Below, one piece after another: positions 7,245 to 16,310 of a stretch of 52,380 nucleotides of DNA. A program made the position numbers and the translations under genes. The notes below the pieces were generated by a model that searched no databases, was not told the origin of the DNA, and saw only the letters and a list, made by a program, of their open reading frames with translations. Each line of letters opens with the position of its first letter. The first letter of the stretch is position 1. Source of the DNA: Pseudomonas fluorescens (GTDB taxonomy: Bacteria; Pseudomonadota; Gammaproteobacteria; Pseudomonadales; Pseudomonadaceae); the NCBI RefSeq assembly GCF_902497895.1, contig NZ_CABVHQ010000043.1, positions 1-52,380 of the forward strand. Reading direction: 5' to 3'.

Positions 7245-8226
7245 AACGACCTCCACGCCGGGCCAGGAGAATAAAGAACGGTGCGCCAAACAGTGCGGTC
7301 ATCACGCCCACCGGCACCTCCTGGGGCAGAATCAACACCCGCGACAGGGTATCGGCCAGCAGTAGCAGGATCGCGCCGAGCAACGCGGAGCCCGGCAGTA
7401 GCCAGCGATGATCGATGGACAACCCTTTGCGTACCATATGCGGCACCAGCAGGCCAATGAAGCCAATGCTGCCGGCCAACGCCACGGCACTGCCCGCCAG
7501 ACAGACAATCAGCACGCTCAGCAACAGACGAATCAAGCCGGTGCGCTGGCCGAGGCTGGTAGCGATCTCCTCCCCGGCGTTCAGCACATTCACCTGCCCC
7601 GCCAACAACAGTGACCCCAGCACCGCGAACACACTGCACATCAGCAGCGGCGCGGCGATCGACAGGCTGCGTTCGGTCAGCGAGCCAGCCATCCAGAACA
7701 ACACGGTGTCCAGTCCATCCTGATTGACCACCAGCAGCGCCTGGCTGAAGGCGGAGAACAGCGCGGCAATCGCCGCGCCGGCCAGCACGATGCGCAGCGG
7801 GCTGAGACTGCCCTGCCCCATGTTGCCAATCAGCCACACCAGACAACCGGCAACCGCGGCACCGAGAAATGCGCACCACAGCCAGGCATCCGGTGATGAC
7901 AGCGAGAAGATCGAGGAAAACAGGATGATAAAGAAGGTCGCTCCGGCATTGACCCCAAACAGCCCGGGAGAGGCCAGCGGGTTGCGGGTCAGCGCCTGCA
8001 TCAATGCCCCGGCCACCGCCAGGCTGGCACCCACGGCGATGGCCATCAAGGTCCGGGACAGGCGCGTGGTGGTCACCAACGTATGACTGGCGCTCAAGGC
8101 ATCCGGATCGACAAAGGCCGCGGCTACCTGCGACAGCGGAATCCAGGTTGCGCCGACGGCCAGGCTCAAGCCGCTGCACAGCAGCAGCACGATCGCCGCG
8201 AACCCCAGTTTCAAACCCTTGCTCAT
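7237..8226 (-). CDS. cbrB: ferric siderophore ABC importer permease
   Basis: The product has 329 residues of the FecCD family and is very hydrophobic, with the conserved GALMQALTRNPLASPGLFGV loop. The ATG at 8226 forms an ATGA overlap with the cbrA stop, which is why the upstream extension of this frame is not used. It is the heterodimer partner of CbrC. Confidence 0.92.
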   Translation of the reverse strand: MSKGLKLGFAAIVLLLCSGLSLAVGATWIPLSQVAAAFVDPDALSASHTLVTTTRLSRTLMAIAVGASLAVAGALMQALTRNPLASPGLFGVNAGATFFIILFSSIFSLSSPDAWLWCAFLGAAVAGCLVWLIGNMGQGSLSPLRIVLAGAAIAALFSAFSQALLVVNQDGLDTVLFWMAGSLTERSLSIAAPLLMCSVFAVLGSLLLAGQVNVLNAGEEIATSLGQRTGLIRLLLSVLIVCLAGSAVALAGSIGFIGLLVPHMVRKGLSIDHRWLLPGSALLGAILLLLADTLSRVLILPQEVPVGVMTALFGAPFFILLARRGGRYG

Positions 8227-9146
8227 GAAGCCGTATCCGCTGCTGCCATGCGCGCAATATCGTCGAGCATCAGGTTCGCCCCGAGCATCCCGCCCGACAG
8301 GCTCCAGGCCACGCCGTCGACCTGCCAGACCTGATGCTCCCGCGGCGCGCGCATTTGCTGCCACAGCGGGTGCCGCACCAGGCTTTCATAGTTGCGCTGC
8401 ACCGCCGCGCTCGAGCCGTGCATGAAAATAAAAAACAGCTCGGCATTCACCACCGGAAGGCTCTCCTTGCTGGTGAGTTTCAGCGACACCCCTTTCGCTT
8501 CCCGGCTAGCCTCACTCCAGTTGAAGCCCAGTTCGCTGAGCACGGAACCGGCGAAGCTGACGGGTAGATAACTGCGGATGTGGTCTTCACGAATATCCAG
8601 AATCGACACCGTGAGTGGCCAGCGTCCGGCAAATTTGTCCTGCAGTTGCTGGCGCAATTGCGCAACCCGTTGCTGCCATTGCGCCAAAAGACTCATGGCC
8701 TCCTGCTGACGGTTCATTACTGCGCCCATCAGGGCCAGGGTTTTTTTAAATTCATACACTTCCTCCAGCATCAGCACCGGGGCGATCTGCTCGAGTAGCG
8801 GCGCTATGCGCTGGTGGCGAAAACTCGAGGCGACAATCAGGTCCGGCTTGAGCAAGACAATGTCTTCCAGGCTGGGCTGAGTCTCCAGCCCGACATGGGG
8901 CACATGCTCCAACGCCTTGCGCAAATAGCGATAAGTCGGTTTTTCACTCCAGGAGTCGACTACGCCGCAGGGGATTACCCCCAAGTCGACGGCGCTGTCA
9001 GTAGCTCCCTGAAATAGGGTGATCACCCGCAAAGGGGCAACGCCCCCCTGCGCGAACTTGGGTGCCAATGACCTGAAGGCCAAAAGGCCCAGAGACAGGC
9101 GCAACAACGTGCGCCTGGAGGGTTTTAGCGGGTTTTCATGCTTCAC
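8223..9146 (-). CDS. cbrA: ferric siderophore periplasmic binding protein, Tat-type signal
   Basis: The product has 307 residues, a class III (FecB/FhuD-like) helical-backbone binding protein that hands ferric siderophore to CbrBC. The N-terminus carries SRRTLLRLSLGLLAF, which fits the twin-arginine pattern (S/T-R-R-x-F/L-L-K/R), followed by a short hydrophobic core and an Ala-rich end. Export is therefore probably by Tat rather than Sec, as for E. coli FhuD. The gene overlaps acsA by 11 nt and cbrB by 4 nt. Confidence 0.9.
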   Translation of the reverse strand: MKHENPLKPSRRTLLRLSLGLLAFRSLAPKFAQGGVAPLRVITLFQGATDSAVDLGVIPCGVVDSWSEKPTYRYLRKALEHVPHVGLETQPSLEDIVLLKPDLIVASSFRHQRIAPLLEQIAPVLMLEEVYEFKKTLALMGAVMNRQQEAMSLLAQWQQRVAQLRQQLQDKFAGRWPLTVSILDIREDHIRSYLPVSFAGSVLSELGFNWSEASREAKGVSLKLTSKESLPVVNAELFFIFMHGSSAAVQRNYESLVRHPLWQQMRAPREHQVWQVDGVAWSLSGGMLGANLMLDDIARMAAADTAS

Positions 9147-11004
9147 GAGTCAGCCTGTGAAAGGGGTTTACCACTTCGCCTTTGCCAAACGGCATGCTGC
9201 CAGGGCCGCCGGCACGTTCGATCATCGGTGTCAGAAGGAGCTTTTGTGGCCAGTGTGGAGACTCGAACAGCTGTTGCTTGAGCATGGCCCGGACATCAGC
9301 GTCAAAATCAATGGTGTCGATCAGCTCGTTCAGCACCTCGCCCATTGCGGTCCACAACGTTGTGGCGGGCAGTGAATAGATCTGCGCGAGCGTATCGATA
9401 ATCGCGCGGAGATTGACCTGAATTCCCAGCGTCTGCAACCAGAACAGCAAATCTTCAGGGCGCTCATGATACAACGTATTGGTGTGGCCTTTCTTAAGTC
9501 GGTAAACCGGATCGGCCATGCCGCTGCGTTCCAGCCACGGCACGTAGATGCGCAATGAATCGTGATCGCGCAGCAGCAGGCCCTGGGCATAACCCGCTTT
9601 CCATACCAGCAACGCATTCTGCCCGTGAACTTCACCGAGCATGCCGAGGCGGAACATCCGCAGGTTGATGTCGAAGAAGCTGTGGCAGAGTTCGCGGAAC
9701 AGCGTCATCACCGACGTGGCATCGGCCGGCAGGTTGCGGTAGGCCATCCAGTCATCGAAGAAGTGCCGGTTGCTGTCGGGCAACGGCGTGGCCAGCGCGG
9801 CCATGGGTATCAGGCGACAATCGGCATCCTCCAGCAACGCAGGCGGATAGCCGCGCACCATCGCCGCCAGATGCCGCGGCGCTTCATCGAACAGCGTGGC
9901 GTCTGGCGGCATGAACGCCCACCATTTGCTCTCGTCACACAGGTGCAGCGACTGTTGCAGGATTTGATCCTTGCCCAGCGCCTGGCGCAGCAGCGTCTCG
10001 CTCAGGCCGCCATTGATCATTTTCACCGCGGGCAAGTACCGCGAGGCACCCAGTGAATAGATGGCCATCGGCAACTTGAGGTAATCGGCGCTGTTGAAGC
10101 AGGGCGCCATCGAGCGCAACGACGAGGTGGCAAAAAAATCGCCTTCAGTGAAGTCCAGGCGCTGGCAGTCACCCTTGGCGAACGCAGCACCGAGTTGCGC
10201 TTGCAACACGTGCTCGAACTGCCATGGATGAACCGGCAGCGCGATATGGCTGTCGGCAATGCCACGCTCCTGCATCTCTTGTTGCAGACTGGCTTGCAGC
10301 GCCTGCGGCAACAGGTAGTGCGCGGGATAACTCTGCTGCACGTCCGCAACGCCGTCACCGCATTGCAGCAGGGTGTTGGCTACGGCGACCCAGTTAAGCG
10401 CCACCGGCCGGGCAAACTCCGCCTGATAGTGCTGATACTCGGTCTCGCTCAACCCCTGCTTGGCTTTGGCCAATGGATGGTAGGGACGATCGCGCAGCGA
10501 AGCCCACTGCTCCATCGTCAGGAAGAAATCCCAATTGTTCTTTTCCAGCAAGCGTTCGGTGTCGACCTTATGGGTCAGGGACAACCCGGTTTGCTGAACG
10601 CTGGTGCGCAGTACATCCTGAAACAGCGCGAAGCCCTTTTCATTATCCGGGTAACGCTCGGCCATCCCGGCCAATACCAGGGTCATGAAGTCTTCCGGTG
10701 ACAGCGTCGTCAGGTTGTCGCCCTCACGGGCCAGTACCGGTGTCCCCGGTACTTTTTCCCATTGCTGGGTGATGCCGGGACGCAGGGCAACCAGGATAAA
10801 ACGCGGCTCATCCGCTACGCAGGACCATTCCCAGATACCTTGCCCGGCGCCGAGGCCAGTAAAGGGCGGAGTCTGTTGGTGAGCTGATTGCCATTGCGCA
10901 GGCGTTACCAGGTGCAGCGGCTCAGTGCCGAAAAAATGTTCTGCCAGCAAGCAATCAAGCAGATCCTGCATCACCTTATCGGCGGCCATTGTGCTGAGGT
11001 TCAT
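9136..11004 (-). CDS. acsA: NIS siderophore synthetase AcsA (achromobactin)
   Basis: The product has 622 residues of the IucA/IucC family, NRPS-independent siderophore synthetases that adenylate a carboxylate and couple it to an amine or alcohol. Landmarks are LPVHPWQFEHVL in the first half, the SLRSMAP nucleotide-binding loop, KLPMAIYSLGASR, GEVHGQNALLVW, and a C-terminal FhuF-like helical domain. By gene order it corresponds to AcsA, reported to attach 2-oxoglutarate in the last steps. The start is 4 nt after acsB. Substrate assignment rests on synteny with Dickeya and P. syringae, not on residues here. Confidence 0.9.
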   Translation of the reverse strand: MNLSTMAADKVMQDLLDCLLAEHFFGTEPLHLVTPAQWQSAHQQTPPFTGLGAGQGIWEWSCVADEPRFILVALRPGITQQWEKVPGTPVLAREGDNLTTLSPEDFMTLVLAGMAERYPDNEKGFALFQDVLRTSVQQTGLSLTHKVDTERLLEKNNWDFFLTMEQWASLRDRPYHPLAKAKQGLSETEYQHYQAEFARPVALNWVAVANTLLQCGDGVADVQQSYPAHYLLPQALQASLQQEMQERGIADSHIALPVHPWQFEHVLQAQLGAAFAKGDCQRLDFTEGDFFATSSLRSMAPCFNSADYLKLPMAIYSLGASRYLPAVKMINGGLSETLLRQALGKDQILQQSLHLCDESKWWAFMPPDATLFDEAPRHLAAMVRGYPPALLEDADCRLIPMAALATPLPDSNRHFFDDWMAYRNLPADATSVMTLFRELCHSFFDINLRMFRLGMLGEVHGQNALLVWKAGYAQGLLLRDHDSLRIYVPWLERSGMADPVYRLKKGHTNTLYHERPEDLLFWLQTLGIQVNLRAIIDTLAQIYSLPATTLWTAMGEVLNELIDTIDFDADVRAMLKQQLFESPHWPQKLLLTPMIERAGGPGSMPFGKGEVVNPFHRLTREA

Positions 11005-11008
11005 TCGA

Positions 11009-11782
11009 TTACTTTCCTTCTACTGAAATGGTGGCCAGTCTGGCCTGAAGGGCGCGAAAGGCGATGCCGCGTTCGTCCCCCAAAACAAAGCTTTTCACGC
11101 CGCGAGCCAACCAGCGTTCGTGGTCACCCGGCTGGCGTGGAATGGCGCAGTACGGTACGCCCGCAGCTTCGGCCGCCTGCCAACTGGCGAGCAATGCTTG
11201 CTGCACTTGCGGCTGGTCGATCTGCCAGGGCATGCCCAGCGATTGCGACAGATCGGCAGCGCCTTCGAGGATCATGTCCAGGCCGGGCACCGCGGCAATC
11301 TCCGCCGCGCGGCGCACCCCTTCGGCGCTTTCGAGCATCGCCACCAGCATGATCTGGGCGTTGGCCAGACCGATGTACTCGGCCAGGCTGTGCTTGCCGA
11401 ATGCCCCGGGGCGCCCGGCATTCAGGCTGCGACTGCCCAGCGGATGGTATTTGCAGGCGCGAATGCTCTCGGCAAGCTGTTCGGGCGACTCGATCATCGG
11501 CAGAACGATGCCCTGGGCCCCGCCGTCGAGCAGGCGCAGCATGGTTTTCGGATTGAGATCCGCCACCCGCACCAGTGGCGTGACCGCATAACTCTCGGCG
11601 GTGCGGATCATGTTCTCCACGGTTTCAGGATTGATCAACACGTGTTCCATATCGATGATCACGAAATCGAATCCGGCTTCGGCAATCAGCTCAATGGCCG
11701 CTGGCGAAGGAATCGAACTGATCAGGCCGTAAGCCGACTCCCCCGCACCGAGTTTCACCTTGAGTTGATTAGTCCTCAGCAT
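11009..11782 (-). CDS. acsB: HpcH/HpaI-type aldolase AcsB
   Basis: The product has 257 residues with the fold of 2-keto-3-deoxy aldolases. It has FVIIDMEH near residue 45 and the metal-binding segment MLESAEGVRRA, with Glu and a downstream Asp (GLDMILEGAADLS). In achromobactin loci this gene is thought to supply a citrate/2-oxo-acid building block; its reaction is not settled as far as I know. It overlaps acsC by 7 nt and precedes acsA by 4 nt, so it is co-translated with both synthetases. Confidence 0.88.
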   Translation of the reverse strand: MLRTNQLKVKLGAGESAYGLISSIPSPAAIELIAEAGFDFVIIDMEHVLINPETVENMIRTAESYAVTPLVRVADLNPKTMLRLLDGGAQGIVLPMIESPEQLAESIRACKYHPLGSRSLNAGRPGAFGKHSLAEYIGLANAQIMLVAMLESAEGVRRAAEIAAVPGLDMILEGAADLSQSLGMPWQIDQPQVQQALLASWQAAEAAGVPYCAIPRQPGDHERWLARGVKSFVLGDERGIAFRALQARLATISVEGK

Positions 11783-13641
11783 GCTTGCGGCCGGAAAGCA
11801 TGCAGTGGATTAGGCACGGCCTTGATCCGGCTTTCGCCATCGCCCAACAGCCGGCGCTTGGTCAGCTCTTCCACTTCATAGAAAGGCGCGAACACATCAA
11901 ACAGCGCGTAACGCGCCTGGTGCTGCGGGTGCTCGGCCTGGTAACCGAGGATCACCTCGGCCGTCATCTGCCAGAACGTGGCTTCCTCAAGCTGGTACTG
12001 CTGATGCAGAAAAATCGCCAGCTCGGCCAGGCAGATAAAGAAGAACGAATCACAGGAGAAGTCGCGTACCGCATTCACATCGTCGGTGAGGATGAACGAG
12101 TTGCGGTTGAGCTTGGCGTGGCTGGCGGGCAGCGGCACCAGGGTCGGGCACAGCTCGGGGCGCGCCAGATGCTGCGGCGAATAACGTACGCCATCATGGA
12201 AGTCTTTCAGCGCAATGCGTTGCGGCCATCCCTGCTTGACGATCAGAACGATGTTCTGTCCATGGGACTCCATGCCGATACCTTCGGCATACAGCATGTG
12301 AATGATCGGCGGGACCGTGACCTGCAACAGTTGTCGAGTCCAGGCTTGCAGGCCGTATTGGGCAATCCAGGCGTTGATGAAGGGTTTCTGCTCAGCCTGC
12401 GCATAACGATTTTCCACGGAGCTTAAACCGTTGAAGGGTACCGCCTGCTCATCGTCCTGCAGATACTGGTGAATGCTTTCGCGCCACAAGGTTCCCAGGG
12501 TGCCGTAGGCCTGGGCCATCCGCGTGGTGGGCAGGTGCTGATAATCGAAGCTGACGCCAACCACTTCGCCAAGGATCACGAAGCCGAGGTCCCGCGCCGT
12601 GCTGTCGCTGGCGATCAACTGCTGCAGCCAGTCGGTGATGATCGGCCCGTTCATCACCGTGTGCCGGGCCAGGATGCGCGTGCTCGAGGTGTTGGTGATG
12701 CTCAGCGCCAGCTTCACATAGGGCCGCTGTTTTTCGCTGACATTGGCCAGGGTGCGGATCGACTGCTGCGCCTGATAGCGATCATCCGATTCTCCCAGAT
12801 AGACCAGCTCGCCACTCAGCAACTCGGGGTAGAAGGTCGGCGCAATGGTATTTTCCCACTGCCATGGATGCACCGGGATCAGCCAGTAATCATCCAGTGC
12901 CTTGCCCTGGCTGGCGAGGGTCGTGGACAGCTGCTGCCAGCGTTGCGGGCCAAACTCCTGCTGGATAAAGGCGTCGAAACTCAAGTGCCGCGAATGGTTC
13001 ATCACCCCGCAGGACTTGGCCACCGCCAGCCAGACAATGGCGATCGGCGCGCCGAACTCCGGCCCGAAACGAGCGTTATCCGCCAGCGAAAAGCCGATGC
13101 GCGACTTGTAGCAAGGGTGATAGCTGTGGGCGTCCATGAAATGCTGTTCCAGCGCATCGACATCCAGTTCATGAGCCGGTTTCGCCGCGCGGTAATGCTG
13201 GCTGCGCGACTGCAAATCCTTGAGCAAGGTCTGCTCCAGTTCATGGGTGAACCGCGGCAGATGCGCACTGTCCTGAAGCTCGCTCAACAGCTCGGCCAAC
13301 GCCTGATGCAGCTGCGGCTTGCTGCGCACACCCGCGGCATCCACGCGTTCCAGGCTGGCGCAATCGAGGCGGATCAGCTCAAAGCTGGCGCTGAGCAAGC
13401 CGTTGCAGTGGTACTCCACGCTCTGCTGCTGCGCGTCGACAGCGCTGACGATAAAGTGCTGCTGATTGTCCGCCAAGGGTGAATGACGGTACGCCAGCAC
13501 ATTTTCGTACAGCAGGGTTTGCAGCAGTTGCCCCACCACGCGTTGTTCGACTTGCTGGTAGTGTCGGGCGTCGGCATTGGCCAACCAAAAGCCTGAAGCG
13601 GAACCCGGGGTCTGCTGTGTTGCGGGTGAAGAGGTGGTCAT
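11776..13641 (-). CDS. acsC: NIS siderophore synthetase AcsC (achromobactin)
   Basis: The product has 621 residues of the IucA/IucC family. Visible landmarks are IPVHPWQWENTI, the nucleotide loop SIRTLANVS, KLALSITNTSSTRIL, MESHGQNIVL and the catalytic-region KDFHDGVRY. Known AcsC joins diaminobutyrate to O-citryl-ethanolamine; here that role is assigned from gene order. The start is 24 nt after the MFS exporter gene. The length and motif order are normal, with no sign of truncation. Confidence 0.9.
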   Translation of the reverse strand: MTTSSPATQQTPGSASGFWLANADARHYQQVEQRVVGQLLQTLLYENVLAYRHSPLADNQQHFIVSAVDAQQQSVEYHCNGLLSASFELIRLDCASLERVDAAGVRSKPQLHQALAELLSELQDSAHLPRFTHELEQTLLKDLQSRSQHYRAAKPAHELDVDALEQHFMDAHSYHPCYKSRIGFSLADNARFGPEFGAPIAIVWLAVAKSCGVMNHSRHLSFDAFIQQEFGPQRWQQLSTTLASQGKALDDYWLIPVHPWQWENTIAPTFYPELLSGELVYLGESDDRYQAQQSIRTLANVSEKQRPYVKLALSITNTSSTRILARHTVMNGPIITDWLQQLIASDSTARDLGFVILGEVVGVSFDYQHLPTTRMAQAYGTLGTLWRESIHQYLQDDEQAVPFNGLSSVENRYAQAEQKPFINAWIAQYGLQAWTRQLLQVTVPPIIHMLYAEGIGMESHGQNIVLIVKQGWPQRIALKDFHDGVRYSPQHLARPELCPTLVPLPASHAKLNRNSFILTDDVNAVRDFSCDSFFFICLAELAIFLHQQYQLEEATFWQMTAEVILGYQAEHPQHQARYALFDVFAPFYEVEELTKRRLLGDGESRIKAVPNPLHAFRPQAC

Positions 13642-13665
13642 GTTGATACCTTACAAGTCAAAAAT

Positions 13666-15099
13666 TCAGGGTTGTTCGATGGCCTTTGGCAGCGCTTGCG
13701 CCGGCTCGTCGCCGGTGCGGACCGGAAAACGCCAGGCACAGGGCAAGGCCAGCAGGATCAGGATGCCGGTCGCGATGAAAACCTCGCTGATGGCCCCGAG
13801 GGTGCCGGCCTGAGAAGTCGCGCCTCCCGCCACGCCAGCCAGACGAAACTCCAGCCAGAGCGAGGCGATCACGATGGCCAGCGATGCCACCAGGCGCCGC
13901 GAGATGTTGTTCATCGCCGCGCCCTGGGTGACCATCGGCTCTGGCAGTGCATTGAGCCCGGCGGTGGTAACGGGGATGTAAGACAGACCCAGCCCGGCGC
14001 CGCGGACCATCATCAGGACAAAGATCATCCCGATCGTCGCCTCGCTACCGAGCATGCCCATTGCCAGGGTGGAGCCGCCGGTCAGCAGCAGCCCCCAGAA
14101 CACCACGCCGCGCGGGCCGTGACGGTCCAGCAGCTTGCCGCCGATATGCCCGAACAGACTGGCGAACACCGCCGTACACAGCAGCGCCAGGCCGGTCCAG
14201 ATAGCGCTGTAGCCCAACACCAGCTGAATCAGCAACGGCAGCAAGACCAGGCACTCGAACATGCCCACCGACTGCACCACGGCGATAATCACGCTCAGGC
14301 GATAACCACGCAGGGCAAAGATCCGCAGGTTGAGCAGCGGTGCCGGCCGGCGCAGTTCCAGCCGCACAAACGCCACCAGGCACACAATGGCCACCAGCAA
14401 CATGCCCAGGTTGAGTGGATCGAGCAGCGCTTGAGCGTGGCGCAGGCGGCCGATGGCGACCATCAGCAAGCCGATGCCTGTGGCGATCAGCAGGTAGCCT
14501 GCCAGGTCGAAAGGCTTGCGCTCGCTCGCTTCGGAGGCGGGAAGCACGCCGATGCCGAGGATTAGCGCGACGACGCCTATGGGCACATTCATCAGGAACA
14601 GCGAACGCCAACTGAACCACTCCAGCATCAGGCTGCCGCACAAGGGCCCCAGCGCCGGCGCCAGCATCACTGCCGCCCCCCACAAACCGGTGACCCTGCC
14701 CCGCTCGCCCTTGGCATAGACCGAGAAGATGATCGCCAGCGACAGCGGGATCATCAGCCCACTGGCAATGCCCTGCACCACGCGCGCGGCAATCACCAAG
14801 GCGATGGAGTTGGCCATTGCCCCCAGCAGCGATCCGCACACAAACAGCGCCACGCCCCACAAGTAAAGGCGCTTGCGCCCCACTCGCTGGGCGAGAAAAC
14901 TGGTCAGCGGCATGGTCATGCCCATGCTCACCATAAACGCCGCAACGATCCAGGTGGCCAGCAGCGGACCGATATCGAAGGCGCTCATGAACGCCGGCAG
15001 CGCCGGGTTGAGCGAACTGTTGTTCAGGCTCACCGTCAGCGTGCCCAGCAGCACATTGACCACTACCAACCAGCGCGGCGCTGTTACCGTCAATCGCAC
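13666..15099 (-). CDS. MFS multidrug-type transporter, probable siderophore exporter
   Basis: The product has 477 residues from the GTG at 15099, which has AGGAG 7 nt upstream inside acsE; the overlap is 10 nt. It is a 14-TM DHA2-type major facilitator, with the motif-A-like loop GRKRLYLWGV near TM2-3 and VQGIASGLMIPLSLAI near TM5. It corresponds to yhcA of the Dickeya achromobactin operon and most likely exports the finished siderophore, which is inferred from position. The frame could be read back to 15249, but those residues are an antisense-like Arg/His-rich stretch and were excluded. Confidence 0.88.
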   Translation of the reverse strand: MRLTVTAPRWLVVVNVLLGTLTVSLNNSSLNPALPAFMSAFDIGPLLATWIVAAFMVSMGMTMPLTSFLAQRVGRKRLYLWGVALFVCGSLLGAMANSIALVIAARVVQGIASGLMIPLSLAIIFSVYAKGERGRVTGLWGAAVMLAPALGPLCGSLMLEWFSWRSLFLMNVPIGVVALILGIGVLPASEASERKPFDLAGYLLIATGIGLLMVAIGRLRHAQALLDPLNLGMLLVAIVCLVAFVRLELRRPAPLLNLRIFALRGYRLSVIIAVVQSVGMFECLVLLPLLIQLVLGYSAIWTGLALLCTAVFASLFGHIGGKLLDRHGPRGVVFWGLLLTGGSTLAMGMLGSEATIGMIFVLMMVRGAGLGLSYIPVTTAGLNALPEPMVTQGAAMNNISRRLVASLAIVIASLWLEFRLAGVAGGATSQAGTLGAISEVFIATGILILLALPCAWRFPVRTGDEPAQALPKAIEQP

Positions 15100-16310
15100 T
15101 GCGTGACTCCTGTGTCTGGTGTTGCTCCAAGGAAAAGTTGCGGCGGCCGTGGATGACAGAGGAAATCGGCATGGGAAATGTTGTAACCATAGGCCCCGGC
15201 CAGCGGCAGCACCAGCATGTCGCCGATGCTGACGCCCCTGAGCGGACAATCGCGGCTCAGCACATCCTTGGGCGTGCAGAGCTGGCCGACGATGGTCCAG
15301 GCTTGCGCCACCATGGGCGCCGTTCGGGCAAGCCTGGGCAGATGAATGACCGGGTGATCATGCCCCTGCGCCACCGGCAGTCGGAACTGGTGGGTACCGC
15401 CACGACATACCAGGAAGTGCTTGCCGTGGCTGACTTTCATATCCAGCACTTCAATGGCGTAGTAACCGCAGAAGGCGCTGATGAAACGACCGGGTTCAAA
15501 GCGCACGATTGGCGCATCGGTACAGGCCGCCAGGCTCTGCCCCAAGTGCGCGCACAACCGCTGCCAATCGAACTGCGGCGCGCCGAGATAATTGACCCCG
15601 ATGCCACCGCCGACATTGAGATGGGTAATCTGCTCAGGGTTAGCCGACAGCGCCTTCCATTGCGACCAGCGTTGCAGGTAGAAATCGAGCAACTGTTCAT
15701 GGCGTTCCACCAGCGGCTGATGGGACATCGCATGCACATGAAAGCCCTTGAGCAGCAGATGGCTGGCCTTCTCGACCTGCTGCACCGCCAGGGCCAGCTC
15801 CGACTCATCGATCCCGAACGGCGTGGCCACGCCGGCCATCGCCAGCTTGCTGGAAAATGCTGGCGGCAGTTCAGGGTTGATCCGCAGATAGACCGCCTGG
15901 ACCCGCCCGGCCTCCTGCGCCAGGCGCTGCAGACGCACGATTTCATTCAGGCTTTCGATGTGAATGGCTTCGACCTGCTGCTGCAATGCCGCACGCAGGT
16001 CGGAATCCAGTTTGCCGGGGCCGGAGAAGACAAACGGCTTGGGCGTCGGGCAGTCCTTGAGGCGATCGATTTCACCGCCGGAGGAGATCTCGAAACCATC
16101 CACCAGCGGCGCCAGCGCCGAGAGGATTTGCGGTTCGCTGTTGGCCTTGATGGCGTAGTACAGCTCGACACCCGCGGGCAAGGCCGCCATCACTTGAGTG
16201 ACGTGCTGTTTCAACGCATCCAGATCGTAGATGAACATCGCCAGCGGGTCTTCATGCTGCCCCCGTGCCTGATCAATCGCGGCCAGCACCGCTGCGGGTA
16301 GCTTATCCAT
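15090..16310 (-). CDS. acsE: PLP decarboxylase AcsE (fold type III)
   Basis: The product has 406 residues, LysA/alanine-racemase fold. The PLP lysine sits in YYAIKANS near residue 60. HAMSHQPL, NVGGGIGVNYLG (phosphate-binding glycines) and FEPGRFIS (Glu-Pro-Gly-Arg) follow, with the partner-subunit Cys likely in GQLCTPKD. In achromobactin synthesis AcsE decarboxylates serine-derived material (citryl-serine to citryl-ethanolamine). The gene overlaps acsD by 8 nt and the MFS gene by 10 nt. Confidence 0.9.
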   Translation of the reverse strand: MDKLPAAVLAAIDQARGQHEDPLAMFIYDLDALKQHVTQVMAALPAGVELYYAIKANSEPQILSALAPLVDGFEISSGGEIDRLKDCPTPKPFVFSGPGKLDSDLRAALQQQVEAIHIESLNEIVRLQRLAQEAGRVQAVYLRINPELPPAFSSKLAMAGVATPFGIDESELALAVQQVEKASHLLLKGFHVHAMSHQPLVERHEQLLDFYLQRWSQWKALSANPEQITHLNVGGGIGVNYLGAPQFDWQRLCAHLGQSLAACTDAPIVRFEPGRFISAFCGYYAIEVLDMKVSHGKHFLVCRGGTHQFRLPVAQGHDHPVIHLPRLARTAPMVAQAWTIVGQLCTPKDVLSRDCPLRGVSIGDMLVLPLAGAYGYNISHADFLCHPRPPQLFLGATPDTGVTQCD

